Below, piece after piece: positions 53,353 to 62,925 of a DNA stretch of 64,000 bases. Every line of letters begins with the position of its first letter. The stretch's first letter is position 1. The notes beneath the pieces were generated by a model, which saw only the letters and a program-made list of their open reading frames with translations, was not told the origin of the DNA and did no database searches. The position numbers and the translations under genes were made by a program. The stretch lies in assembly GCA_017468435.1 (NCBI GenBank), contig JAFUIP010000011.1, positions 62,001 through 126,000 of the forward strand, written 5' to 3'. The stretch is from Bacteroidales bacterium (GTDB taxonomy: Bacteria; Bacteroidota; Bacteroidia; Bacteroidales; UBA1402).

Positions 53353-55212
53353 TTAGAACAAATCGTAGCTGCGACGGATAAAGTTGTTGAGCGCTTCGCC
53401 CTTGAGCAGACCATTGCTGAGCAGGCTCAAGTCTATCAATTGTTTTACCTTGGCTTCGGCGGCTTCGTCTTCTTTTCCTACCAAGTCCTTGATAAGACGA
53501 TGATCTGCATTCAAAACGAAAGAGTAGGCCGCGGGCATTTCACCATAGAATGACATACCTGGCTGCAATTTCGACATATCCTGCATACGACGCATGAATT
53601 CGTTTTGAGTAAGCACGATGGGCAGAGAATCCTGGCCAAGCGCTTCCAGCTGGATATCGAAGCGGGTTTTGTCCATTAGTGGCAGCAACTTTTCGAAAAC
53701 GCCTTTCAATTGTTTCTGTTCGTCTTCGCTCAAGCTGACGCTGGCTTTGTCTTCTTTGGGAATGAGGTTCTCAATGATATCGCTGTCCACGCGCACAAAA
53801 CGCGTCTTTTCGCTCTTGGCTTCCACTTGTTGGATAAAGGGAACATCCAATTCTCCATCCATCAGCAAGACATCGTAGCCCTTGTTTCTGGCAGTTTCAA
53901 TATAGGTATATTGGCTGTCTTTGTCGGTGGCATAAAGATACACCAAGTTGCCGTCTTTGTCGGTCTGGTTGCCGCTCACCAGGTTGTGATATTCTTCCAG
54001 GTTGAAGAAATTACCTTCGCTGTTTTTAATAAGGATAAACTTTTCGGCGCGATCCCAGAATTTTTCTTCCGTCAATACGCCATATTCGATGAAAATCTTC
54101 AAGTCGTCCCATTTTTCTTCGAAGGCCTTGCGGTCGTCGTTATAAAGCTTCTGCAAGCTGTCGGCCACCTTTTTGGTGATATGGTTAGAAATTTTCTTGA
54201 CATTGGCATCGCTCTGCAAATAAGAACGCGAAACATTCAGCGGAATATCGGGAGAATCGATGACACCGTGCAAGAGCGTGAGGAATGGCGGCACAATGCC
54301 TTCGATGGAATCTGTTACGAAAACCTGGTTACAATACAGTTGTATCTTGTTCTTTTGCAAGTCTATGCTGCTCTTTACCTTGGGGAAATACAAAATACCC
54401 GTCAAGGTAAAGGGATAATCCACATTCAGGTGGATATGGAAGAGGGGATCGTCGCTGAAGGGATACAGGTCCTTGTAGAATTTGTTGTAGTCTTCTTCCT
54501 GAAGATCAGATGGTTTGCGCGTCCAAGCCGGTTGAATGTCGTTGATTTGATTGTCTTCTTCCGTTGTTACTTCCTTGCCGTCTTTCCATTCTTTTTTCTT
54601 GCCGAAAACAATGGGGACGGGAAGGAACTTGCAATATTTTTGCAAAAGGGACGCGATTCTGTCTTCCTGCAGATATTCTTCGCTTTCTTCGTCGATGTGC
54701 AAAACAATGTCCGTGCCGCGCTGCTTCTTGTCGCAAGCTTCAATGGTGAATTCGGGGGAACCTTGGCAGCTCCATTTCACGGCTTCGGCACCTTCCTGAT
54801 AAGATAAAGTAATGATATCCACCTGTTTGGCAACCATAAAAGCAGAGTAGAATCCCAAGCCGAAATGACCGATGATGGCGTGCGCATCGTTTTGGTATTT
54901 TTCTAAGAATTCACCCGCGCCCGAAAAGGCAATCTGATTGATGTATTTGTCGATTTCTTCGGCTGTCATACCAATGCCTTGGTCGCTGATAGTAAGGGTT
55001 TTAGCTTCCTTGTCAATGCTGATGCTGACACGCAGGTCGTCTGTGTCGGCGCTGCTCTGACCGCTGGCTACGATGGTTTTCATCTTTTGGGTGGCATCCA
55101 CTGCATTAGATACGATTTCGCGCAGGAAAATTTCCTGATCGCTGTACAAGAATTTTTTGATGACGGGGAAAATGTTGTCTGTCGTAACCCCGATTTTTCC
55201 TGATCCTAACAT
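53353..55212 (-). CDS. htpG: Chaperone protein HtpG (Hsp90)
   Basis: A 619-aa Hsp90. The N-terminal GHKL ATPase domain has IFLREIVSNAVDAT, with the catalytic Glu and metal-binding Asn, plus SDQGIGMT and IGHFGLGFYSAFMVA. Middle-domain motifs are GVIDSPDIPLNVSRSYLQ (with the ATP-contacting Arg of VSRSYL) and a C-terminal dimerisation domain follows. It refolds and stabilises proteins under stress. It is last in the run clpC, glycosyltransferase, htpG (29 nt after the glycosyltransferase). Confidence 0.97.
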   Translation of the reverse strand: MLGSGKIGVTTDNIFPVIKKFLYSDQEIFLREIVSNAVDATQKMKTIVASGQSSADTDDLRVSISIDKEAKTLTISDQGIGMTAEEIDKYINQIAFSGAGEFLEKYQNDAHAIIGHFGLGFYSAFMVAKQVDIITLSYQEGAEAVKWSCQGSPEFTIEACDKKQRGTDIVLHIDEESEEYLQEDRIASLLQKYCKFLPVPIVFGKKKEWKDGKEVTTEEDNQINDIQPAWTRKPSDLQEEDYNKFYKDLYPFSDDPLFHIHLNVDYPFTLTGILYFPKVKSSIDLQKNKIQLYCNQVFVTDSIEGIVPPFLTLLHGVIDSPDIPLNVSRSYLQSDANVKKISNHITKKVADSLQKLYNDDRKAFEEKWDDLKIFIEYGVLTEEKFWDRAEKFILIKNSEGNFFNLEEYHNLVSGNQTDKDGNLVYLYATDKDSQYTYIETARNKGYDVLLMDGELDVPFIQQVEAKSEKTRFVRVDSDIIENLIPKEDKASVSLSEDEQKQLKGVFEKLLPLMDKTRFDIQLEALGQDSLPIVLTQNEFMRRMQDMSKLQPGMSFYGEMPAAYSFVLNADHRLIKDLVGKEDEAAEAKVKQLIDLSLLSNGLLKGEALNNFIRRSYDLF

Positions 55213-55241
55213 AATTTTATATAGTATTGATTTTTAAATGT

Positions 55242-56060
55242 TTATCCGTAATAATTGAAAAGAGTGAGCAATCCTTTTACCAATTCCTGATGCATACGTC
55301 TCACTTTGTTTCTGTTGCCTTGCGTAGGCAGTTTTCCATCTTGGGCATCAAAAAAAAGACCCTCACGTTTTTGCAAATAATCCTGCCAACTTGTGCCGTT
55401 TTCATGATGAAAAGAGCCGCATCCGTTCTTTCTCGATTCCTGACGGACTTTGTAGCGTTGCTCCATTTGCTGTGGGCTGCGGAACTGATAATGCTTCACT
55501 CGGATCTGTCCGGGAAATGTCATGCCGCAGGGTTGTGGTTTCTTTTGGTCTATGTTCCAAGCGAGTCGCTCACTGTGTCTGACAAAACGCGTTTCGGCCC
55601 ATGTTTGAGGCTTGTAGTAGCGAATCTTGTCTTTGTCGGCTTCGAAATTGCCTTCGAAATGGAATTCCTTCAAGTCTTCGTGGCAAAGCACATAGTCGAA
55701 ACTTGCTTTGGAGACTTGTTTGTATTTCTTAGGCACCTGAGATATAAAGTCTTTGGGATTGTCTATGTAAAATTCATCGGCATCCATGCGGATACACCAC
55801 CAGTCGTCTTGGGTCATTTCGTGTTTTACCTCATTGAATACCAAGGCTCTAAGTCCGATTCTGTAGGGTCTTCCGTCTTGAGCGAAGGGAACAATCTGCC
55901 CGGGATACTTTTCGGCAAGTCTGTTCACGATGTTCCAAGTATCATCTTGGCTTCCGTTGTCGAAAACGAAAATCTTGTCGCTCCATCGGGTGGCGTCTTC
56001 AAGTACGGGACCTATGATGTCGGCCTCGTTTTTGCATAACATGATGCTATAAATTTTCAT
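55242..56060 (-). CDS. Glycosyltransferase, family 2-like
   Basis: A 272-aa GT-A enzyme of the Glyco_tranf_2_4-like group. It has IYSIMLCKNEADIIGPVLEDATRWSDKIFVFDNGSQDDT, a DxD-like CIRMDADEFY, and WAETRFVRHSERLAWN. The motifs fit the short glycosyltransferases of capsule or O-antigen loci, yet none of the usual neighbours are present. It lies between clpC (12 nt) and htpG (29 nt) on the same strand, so probable co-transcription with chaperones. Acceptor unknown. Confidence 0.82.
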   Translation of the reverse strand: MKIYSIMLCKNEADIIGPVLEDATRWSDKIFVFDNGSQDDTWNIVNRLAEKYPGQIVPFAQDGRPYRIGLRALVFNEVKHEMTQDDWWCIRMDADEFYIDNPKDFISQVPKKYKQVSKASFDYVLCHEDLKEFHFEGNFEADKDKIRYYKPQTWAETRFVRHSERLAWNIDQKKPQPCGMTFPGQIRVKHYQFRSPQQMEQRYKVRQESRKNGCGSFHHENGTSWQDYLQKREGLFFDAQDGKLPTQGNRNKVRRMHQELVKGLLTLFNYYG

Positions 56061-56072
56061 AACAATCTTTCT

Positions 56073-58616
56073 TTAAGCAGATTTCATGACAATTTTATTC
56101 AATTCCGTATCGTAATGTGCCACGATGCTGTCGCCTTGAATACTCTTGCTCAGAATGACTTCGGCCAGTTCGTTTTCCAAATGACGTTGAATGGCTCGTT
56201 TGAGCGGGCGCGCACCGAATTGGATATCGTAAGATTCCTTGGCCAGGAATTCTCGGGCTTCGGCTGTCATACTGAAATGATAACCAAGGTTTTCGACTCT
56301 CTTGATAAAGGGCTTCAACTCAATATCGATGATGCGGTCGATAGCCTGCTTGTCGAGTTGTTCGAAGAAGATGGTATCGTCGATTCGGTTCAAGAATTCG
56401 GGTGAGAAAGTCTTGCTTATTGCCTTGTTTATCACGCCTTTAGAATATTCGTTCAAGGCGTTTTGGTCGGGTAGTCCGAAACCTATACCTTTGCCGAATT
56501 CCTTCAGTTGGCGGCTTCCCACATTGGAGGTCATGATGATGATGGTGTTCTTGAAATCCACGCGTCGGCCTAAGCTGTCGGTAAGGCGGCCTTCGTCCAT
56601 CACTTGCAGCAGGATGTTGAACACGTCGGGATGCGCTTTTTCGATTTCATCGAGCAAAAGAACGCAATAGGGTTTGCGGCGTACTTTTTCGGTGAGTTGT
56701 CCGCCTTCGTCGTAACCCACATATCCGGGAGGCGCTCCCACCAATCTAGAAACGCTGAATTTCTCCATGAATTCACTCATATCCACACGCACCAAGGCGT
56801 CGGCCGAGTCGAACATGGTTTCAGCCAAAAGTTTGGCCAAATGCGTTTTACCCACACCGGTGGGGCCCACAAAAAGGAAACTGCCTATGGGTTTGTTGGG
56901 GTCTTTCAATCCGATACGATTGCGCTGAATGGCTTTGACCAAAGCATCGACGGCCTTGTCTTGTCCAATCAATCTGGAGAGCAGATAGTCCTTCATTCCC
57001 AGCAACTTGCTGTTTTCTTCCTGGGCGATTTTCTGCAAAGGAACGCCCGACATCATAGATACCACTTGGGCAATCTGTTCTTCGTCAACCGGTTTGCGCT
57101 GCGTGTCGAGACCCGATTCCCATTCGGCTTTGCGGATGGCCAAGCTTTCTTCTTGTTGGCGGCTTTTATCGCGATAATCAGCTGCCAGTTCGTATTGCTG
57201 CTTGCTGACGGCTTCTGCCTGCAAACGCTTGTTTTCGTTGATGGAAAGTTCCAAGGCTTCAATGTCTTCCGGCACATCGATGTTGTCGATATGCACGCGC
57301 GAGCCGGCTTCGTCCAATGCGTCTATGGCCTTGTCAGGGAAATTGCGGTCGCTGATATAACGATTGGTCAGAGAAACGCAGGCTTGCAATGCTTGGTCGG
57401 AATATGTCACATTGTGATGCTTCTCGTAACGATCCTTGATATTGTGCAGAATTTGCAAAGTTTCTTCTGGTGTGGTGGCTTCCACGATGATTTTCTGGAA
57501 ACGACGTTCCAAAGCACCGTCTTTTTCTATGCTTTTCCGGTATTCGTCGAGCGTGGTGGCGCCGATACATTGAATAACACCGCGAGCCAAAGCCGGTTTG
57601 AGCATATTGGCAGCATCCATGGAGCCTTGCGTGTTGCCGGCGCCCACCAATGTGTGAATTTCGTCAATGAAGAGAATGATTTCGGGATGAGCTTCCAACT
57701 CGTTGATAATGGCCTTCATGCGTTCTTCGAACTGACCACGGTACTTGGTTCCTGCCACCATGGATGCCAAATCGAGCGATATGATGCGCTTGTTGAACAA
57801 TACGCGAGACACCTTACGTTCCACGATTCGCATGGCCAAGCCTTCCACAATGGCAGATTTTCCGACACCGGGTTCACCGATAAGGATGGGGTTGTTCTTT
57901 TTTCTGCGACTCAGAATCTGTGCCAAACGCAACATTTCTTTTTCTCTGCCCACGGTGGGATCCAGTCGGCCCTCTTTGGCGGCTTTTGTCAAGTCGTTAC
58001 CGAAGTTGTCCAAAGCAGGAGTGTCGTTTTGGCTGTTATCTTTCTCTTTCTGAGCGGTTTGAGCAAAACCACCCTGAGCGCCGCCGTAGCTGTTTTTGCC
58101 ATCTTCATTATAAGGTGCAAATTCATCGTCATCATCTTCATCGTCGGTGAAGCCGATGTTTTTGGGCGCAAGACCTTGACCCTGAGCTTCGATGTTCAAT
58201 GCGCGCAAGGTAGAGTCCAACTGTACACCTTCCTGATTGAGCAGGGTGGCGGCCAAATTGTCATTGTCTCGGAGAATGGCCAAAAGAAAATGTTCGGTAT
58301 CGATGTTTTCCTTTTTTTGTCCGCGTGCTTCCAAAATGCTCATGCGAAGAATTTTCTCAAGTTTCTTACTGACAGGAATATCAACGTTTTCCGGAATCAA
58401 TTCGTCTTGTTTGATGCGGTTTTCAACGATGTATTTCAGTAAATCCACATTGACTTTCTGTTCTTGCAGGCATTCCATGGCACGGTTGTCTTTCTGGCGG
58501 ATAAGACCCAGTAGCAAATGTTCCGGATCTACGCTGTTATTTCCCATCTTGTGGGCTTCTTCAAGGCTGAAATCCAGCGCCTTGCGTGCTTTGTTCGTGA
58601 TGTTTTGGATAATCAT
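56073..58616 (-). CDS. clpC: ATP-dependent Clp protease ATP-binding subunit ClpC
   Basis: An 847-aa AAA+ unfoldase. Two N-terminal Clp repeats (1-145) and a Gly/Asp-rich linker precede D1, which has Walker A NPILIGEPGVGKSAIVEGLA and IILFIDEIHTLVGAG. A central UVR-like motif (SKQQYELAADYRDKSRQQEE) leads into D2, which has Walker A GPTGVGKTHLAKLLAE and CVLLLDEIEKAHPDV. It unfolds substrates for ClpP and is induced by stress. It heads the run with the glycosyltransferase and htpG. Confidence 0.96.
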   Translation of the reverse strand: MIIQNITNKARKALDFSLEEAHKMGNNSVDPEHLLLGLIRQKDNRAMECLQEQKVNVDLLKYIVENRIKQDELIPENVDIPVSKKLEKILRMSILEARGQKKENIDTEHFLLAILRDNDNLAATLLNQEGVQLDSTLRALNIEAQGQGLAPKNIGFTDDEDDDDEFAPYNEDGKNSYGGAQGGFAQTAQKEKDNSQNDTPALDNFGNDLTKAAKEGRLDPTVGREKEMLRLAQILSRRKKNNPILIGEPGVGKSAIVEGLAMRIVERKVSRVLFNKRIISLDLASMVAGTKYRGQFEERMKAIINELEAHPEIILFIDEIHTLVGAGNTQGSMDAANMLKPALARGVIQCIGATTLDEYRKSIEKDGALERRFQKIIVEATTPEETLQILHNIKDRYEKHHNVTYSDQALQACVSLTNRYISDRNFPDKAIDALDEAGSRVHIDNIDVPEDIEALELSINENKRLQAEAVSKQQYELAADYRDKSRQQEESLAIRKAEWESGLDTQRKPVDEEQIAQVVSMMSGVPLQKIAQEENSKLLGMKDYLLSRLIGQDKAVDALVKAIQRNRIGLKDPNKPIGSFLFVGPTGVGKTHLAKLLAETMFDSADALVRVDMSEFMEKFSVSRLVGAPPGYVGYDEGGQLTEKVRRKPYCVLLLDEIEKAHPDVFNILLQVMDEGRLTDSLGRRVDFKNTIIIMTSNVGSRQLKEFGKGIGFGLPDQNALNEYSKGVINKAISKTFSPEFLNRIDDTIFFEQLDKQAIDRIIDIELKPFIKRVENLGYHFSMTAEAREFLAKESYDIQFGARPLKRAIQRHLENELAEVILSKSIQGDSIVAHYDTELNKIVMKSA

Positions 58617-58749
58617 TTCTATCGTGTGTATGAAGGTTCTTATTGATATGCTTTTCTTGTGAAAGCGCCCTTGTTATGCAAATATCGCGCCAAAGGACAA
58701 AATGGCAGAAAAAACAGGCCTCAAAATCATTAAAAAGCCATGGGTTTTG

Positions 58750-58782
58750 TTTGGATTTTCGTTTGAAATACTGTATTTTTGA
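58750..58782 (+). promoter_or_regulatory. Promoter of gyrA
   Basis: TTTG at 58750-58753, a 20-nt spacer, then TATTTTTGA at 58774-58782 (TAnnTTTG). It lies 34 nt ahead of the gyrA ATG. Confidence 0.65.
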
Positions 58783-58816
58783 ATGTTTTTTTGAAATACT
58801 TTAAAGGAAAATTTAA

Positions 58817-61342
58817 ATGATTGAAGACGAAAGAATTATCCCGGTCAACATAGAGGAAGAAATGCGTACTTCCTACATCGACTACTCCATGTCGGTGATT
58901 GTTTCGCGTGCCTTGCCCGATGTTAGAGACGGTATGAAACCTGTTCATCGCCGTGTATTGTTCGGCATGAATGAATTGGGAAATAACTCTGATAAACCTT
59001 ATAAGAAATCTGCGAGAATTGTCGGTGATGTGTTGGGTAAATACCATCCTCACGGCGACTCTTCTGTTTATTTTGCCATGGTTCGCCTGGCGCAAGATTG
59101 GAACATGCGTTATCCTTTGGTAGACGGCCAAGGAAACTTCGGCTCTGTCGATGGTGATAGTCCTGCAGCCATGCGTTACACGGAATGTCGTTTGCGCAAA
59201 ATGGCCGAAGACATGCTTCTCGATATCGACAAGGATACCATCGATTTCCAGATGAACTTCGATGATACCTTGAAAGAACCGACGGTTTTGCCCACGCGTA
59301 TTCCTAATCTTTTGGTAAACGGTGCTTCCGGTATTGCTGTAGGTATGGCCACCAATATGCCGCCTCACAACTTATCCGAAGTTATCGATGGTACGATTGC
59401 ATATATCAATAACAACGATATCAGCATTCAGGAACTGATGCAATACGTGAAAGCTCCTGATTTCCCCACCGGCGGTTATATTTATGGTTATTCAGGTGTG
59501 AAAGACGCTTTCGAAACCGGCAAGGGAAGGGTGGTTATCCGTTCAAAAGCTACCATCGAATCGACCAGCACGCATGACCAGATCATCGTTTCTGAAATTC
59601 CTTACGGAGTCAACAAGGCCGAGCTTATCAAGAACATTGCCGACCTGGTGGCTGACAAGAAAATCGAAGGTATTTCCAACATCAACGACGAATCGGACCG
59701 CAGCGGTATGCGCATCGTTATCGACGTGAAGCGCGATGCCAATGCCAGCGTGGTGCTGAACAAGCTCTTCAAACTGACGGCTTTGCAGTCTTCTTTCAGC
59801 GTGAACAATATCGCCTTGGTGAAAGGTCGTCCTATGTCGCTGAACCTGAAAGACTTGATTCGCTATTTCGTGGAACATCGTCATGAGGTGGTGACTCGTC
59901 GTACTCAGTTCGAATTGGCCGAAGCCGAAAAGCGCGCTCATATCTTGCAGGGTTTAATTATCGCTTCTGACAATATCGACAGAGTGATAGCCATTATCAA
60001 GGCATCTGCCAACGCCGAAGAAGCTCGCGCTAATTTGATGGCCGAATTCAATCTGAGCGATATTCAGGCCCGCGCCATCGTTGAAATGCGTCTGCGTCAG
60101 CTTACCGGTTTGGAAATCGACAAGTTGCATAAGGAGTACGAAGAATTGATGGCAAAAATTGATTGGTATCATCAGGTTCTGGCCAGCGTGGAAATGCGCA
60201 TGGATATCATCAAGGAAGAGTTGGAAGAAATCAAGGCTAAATATGGTGATGAACGTCGTACCGAAATTATGTATGCTTCCGAAGAATTCAATCCGGAAGA
60301 CTTCTATGCCGATGACGATGTGGTTATTACCATTTCTCACCTTGGTTATATCAAGCGTACGCCGCTGACTGAGTTCCGCACGCAAAACCGTGGCGGTGTG
60401 GGTTCAAAGGGCGGCAATACCCGCGAAGAAGACTTTATTGAATACATCTATCAGGCTTCTATGCACAATACGATGTTGTTCTTTACGCAAAAGGGTAAGT
60501 ATCATAAACTTAGAGTGTACGAAATTCCCGAAGGCAATAAGACATCGAAGGGTAGGGCCATCCAAAATGTATTGAATATAGAAGGGGATGACAAGGTTAA
60601 TGCCTACATCCGCGTCAAAGATACTTCGGAAGAGTTCTTGAATTCTCATTATCTGGTATTTGCCACCAAGCAAGGCGTTATCAAGAAGACGGCGCTCAGC
60701 GAATACTTCAAGAGTAAGATCAATGGTGTGAAAGCTATTATCATCCGCGAAGACGACCAAGTGATCCAAGTGAGCATGACCGATGGACAAAGCGACATCG
60801 TGATGGCCAACAGAAACGGTCGTGCCATCCGCTTCCCCGAAGACAAGGTTCGTGTAATGGGCCGTGTTTCTACCGGTGTTCGTGGTATGACGCTCGATGA
60901 AGATGGTAAAGACGAAGTGATTGGCATGATTGTGGTTGAACATACGGAAAATGAATCTATCATGGTGGTTTCTGAAAAGGGTTACGGCAAACGTTCCGAA
61001 GTGGATGAATACCGCATCACCAACCGTGGTGGTAAGGGGGTTCGCACCATGAACATCACCGACAAGACCGGTTCTCTCATTGCCATCAAGAATGTCAGCG
61101 ACGAAAACGACCTGATGATTATTAATAAGTCGGGTATTACCATTCGCCTTTCTATGGCCGATATTCGCATTATGGGACGTAATACGCAAGGTGTTCGTTT
61201 GTTGAACTTGGAAAAACGTAATGACGAAATTGCTTCTGTTTGTGAAGTTTTGTCAGAATCGAACGAAGCCGAAGGGGAGAACCCTGCTGAAATGTTGCCC
61301 GAAAACGGTGAAACCGCGGTAGAAACAAGTTCTGAAGAATAA
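58817..61342 (+). CDS. gyrA: DNA gyrase subunit A
   Basis: An 841-aa type II topoisomerase subunit. The breakage-reunion domain has [18 protein letters not shown] and the active-site Tyr121 in [10 protein letters not shown]. The C-terminal six-bladed domain (about 500-810) includes the GyrA-box-like [11 protein letters not shown] near 533, which favours GyrA over ParC. The quinolone-determining stretch is [12 protein letters not shown], so the E. coli Ser83 position is Ser82 here and the Asp87 position is Phe86. An acidic tail ends the protein. Confidence 0.95.
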   Translation: MIEDERIIPVNIEEEMRTSYIDYSMSVIVSRALPDVRDGMKPVHRRVLFGMNELGNNSDKPYKKSARIVGDVLGKYHPHGDSSVYFAMVRLAQDWNMRYPLVDGQGNFGSVDGDSPAAMRYTECRLRKMAEDMLLDIDKDTIDFQMNFDDTLKEPTVLPTRIPNLLVNGASGIAVGMATNMPPHNLSEVIDGTIAYINNNDISIQELMQYVKAPDFPTGGYIYGYSGVKDAFETGKGRVVIRSKATIESTSTHDQIIVSEIPYGVNKAELIKNIADLVADKKIEGISNINDESDRSGMRIVIDVKRDANASVVLNKLFKLTALQSSFSVNNIALVKGRPMSLNLKDLIRYFVEHRHEVVTRRTQFELAEAEKRAHILQGLIIASDNIDRVIAIIKASANAEEARANLMAEFNLSDIQARAIVEMRLRQLTGLEIDKLHKEYEELMAKIDWYHQVLASVEMRMDIIKEELEEIKAKYGDERRTEIMYASEEFNPEDFYADDDVVITISHLGYIKRTPLTEFRTQNRGGVGSKGGNTREEDFIEYIYQASMHNTMLFFTQKGKYHKLRVYEIPEGNKTSKGRAIQNVLNIEGDDKVNAYIRVKDTSEEFLNSHYLVFATKQGVIKKTALSEYFKSKINGVKAIIIREDDQVIQVSMTDGQSDIVMANRNGRAIRFPEDKVRVMGRVSTGVRGMTLDEDGKDEVIGMIVVEHTENESIMVVSEKGYGKRSEVDEYRITNRGGKGVRTMNITDKTGSLIAIKNVSDENDLMIINKSGITIRLSMADIRIMGRNTQGVRLLNLEKRNDEIASVCEVLSESNEAEGENPAEMLPENGETAVETSSEE

Positions 61343-61371
61343 TAAAATTTGAATACTTAATATGTAAAGCT

Positions 61372-62664
61372 ATGAAGAAAATTATTTTAGTTCTCGCTGC
61401 AGTTATGGCTATGACTTGCGGTGATGTGTACGCACAGAAAAAGAATGTGGCACGAGCTAAAGCTAAATTGAATGCTGAAGTTCCTGATTACAAGGGCGCA
61501 CGCGAAGCTATCGATCCGGCATTGACTGATTCTGTTACCAAGAATTTGGCTGATACTTGGTTTACCGCCGGTAAGATCTATTACAAGCTTTTTGATGAAG
61601 AACAGCGCAAGGCTTGGATGAACCAAGGTGCTGACGAAAACCTGATGGCTACCTCATTGATGAAGTGTCTCGACTGCATGGTGATTGCCGACTCTCTCGA
61701 TCAAATGCCCAATGCAAAGGGTAAAGTTCGTCCTAAATTCCGCAAGCAAATCGTTGAAATCGTGGATATTATGCGTCCCGGTTTCATCAATGCCGGTGGT
61801 TTCTATTTCAAGAACCAGAATTACGAAGATGCTATCAAGGCTTTTGAATATTACTTGGTTTATCCTGAATTGAAATTCTGGGAAGATGAAAAGCGTCAGG
61901 CCTTTGCTACCGATAGCATGATTCCTACCATACAGTATTATTGCGGTGCATGTGCTTCACAATCAAACAATTCTAAGCTTGCTTTGGAATACTTCAAGAT
62001 TCTCGACCAAACTTACAAGGCTGAAAATCGTCCCATCCAGGAACAGGAAGAGATGTTCCAATTCATGATTTATGAATATGGTCGTCTGAAAGATTCTGTT
62101 GCTTTGATGGAAATGTACAAAGAAGGTGTTCAACGTTTCTCTTTCAATACTTTCTACGCTCGTAGCCTGGTGAACGAATATTTGAGCAAGAACGACTTGG
62201 ATGCAGCTTTGGGTTGGATTGAAACTGCTATCAATCAGGGTGATTCAACGGCAATCTTCTTCAACTTGAAGGCTCAGATTCTCGAACATAAGGGCGAATT
62301 GAAAGAAGCTGAAAAGTTCTATTTGAAGGCTATTGAAAAGGATCCCGAATTTGCTGATGCCATGGGTAGCTTGGGTCGTATTTATTACAACGAAGCTGTT
62401 GAAGAACTCGACCGCGTAAATAATATCAAAGACAATCGTAAGTATCAGGTCGCCAAGGCTAAAATGGAATCTTTCTTCTTGAAACCGCTTCCTTATATGG
62501 AAAAGGCTCACGCTGTTAATCCTCAGGAAAGAGATTACATTGTTGCATTGAGAGGTATTTACTACAACTTGCAGGGTATTTATCATGGTGCCAAGAAAAC
62601 GGCTTTGAGCAAAGAATACGAAGCTAAGTACAAAGAAATGGATGCAAAGATGAAGAGCCTCTAA
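61372..62664 (+). CDS. Exported TPR protein
   Basis: A 430-aa protein with a signal peptide (MKKIILVLAAVMAMTCGDVYAQ). TPR-like helical repeats follow (AGGFYFKNQNYEDAIKAFEYYL about residue 142-163; AEKFYLKAIEKDPEFADAMGSLGRIYYNEA about 317-346). Codon use is biased towards highly expressed forms (GGT, GAA, AAG). It lies 29 nt after gyrA and may share its transcript. Partners are unknown; it probably resides in the periplasm or outer membrane. Confidence 0.85.
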   Translation: MKKIILVLAAVMAMTCGDVYAQKKNVARAKAKLNAEVPDYKGAREAIDPALTDSVTKNLADTWFTAGKIYYKLFDEEQRKAWMNQGADENLMATSLMKCLDCMVIADSLDQMPNAKGKVRPKFRKQIVEIVDIMRPGFINAGGFYFKNQNYEDAIKAFEYYLVYPELKFWEDEKRQAFATDSMIPTIQYYCGACASQSNNSKLALEYFKILDQTYKAENRPIQEQEEMFQFMIYEYGRLKDSVALMEMYKEGVQRFSFNTFYARSLVNEYLSKNDLDAALGWIETAINQGDSTAIFFNLKAQILEHKGELKEAEKFYLKAIEKDPEFADAMGSLGRIYYNEAVEELDRVNNIKDNRKYQVAKAKMESFFLKPLPYMEKAHAVNPQERDYIVALRGIYYNLQGIYHGAKKTALSKEYEAKYKEMDAKMKSL

Positions 62665-62697
62665 TGGTTTTTGTCTAAAGAATCGTCTTACTCAACG

Positions 62698-62728
62698 AAG
62701 CCCCGAAGTCAATCGACTTTGGGGCTTT
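62698..62728 (+). terminator. Terminator of the gyrA-TPR transcript
   Basis: AAGCCCCGAAGTC (62698-62710), loop AATC, GACTTTGGGGCTT (62715-62727), followed by Ts. One G-T pair within the 13-bp stem. Confidence 0.88.
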
Positions 62729-62925
62729 TATATTAATTGCTACTTTGTTTTTCAGTTTTGATTCCTGATTCCTGATGGAAGAGTGATGTCACTTATATTT
62801 CCCTTAATACTCTCTTACGATTACAATTCAACATAATATTAATTATAGCACAAAAGTCACAAGAATTTGAAATTTGCAGAAATGTCCATCATCCCCATCC
62901 ATGGATAAATTAAATCGCACTCAAT

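Noticed and set aside
56604..58442. 612-codon open frame antisense to clpC
   Set aside because: It lies wholly opposite the clearly real clpC. Its composition (Phe/His/Gln-rich) is that of a frame shadow.
59057..59077. GyrA Phe86 as a quinolone-resistance mutation
   Set aside because: Phe at this place appears to be the normal residue in related Bacteroidota GyrA, and the Ser82 that matters is unchanged.
62729..62925. Small gene or RNA between the TPR gene and the porin
   Set aside because: Only a short direct repeat (GATTCCT twice) and AT-rich sequence were seen; no promoter-terminator pair or ORF.
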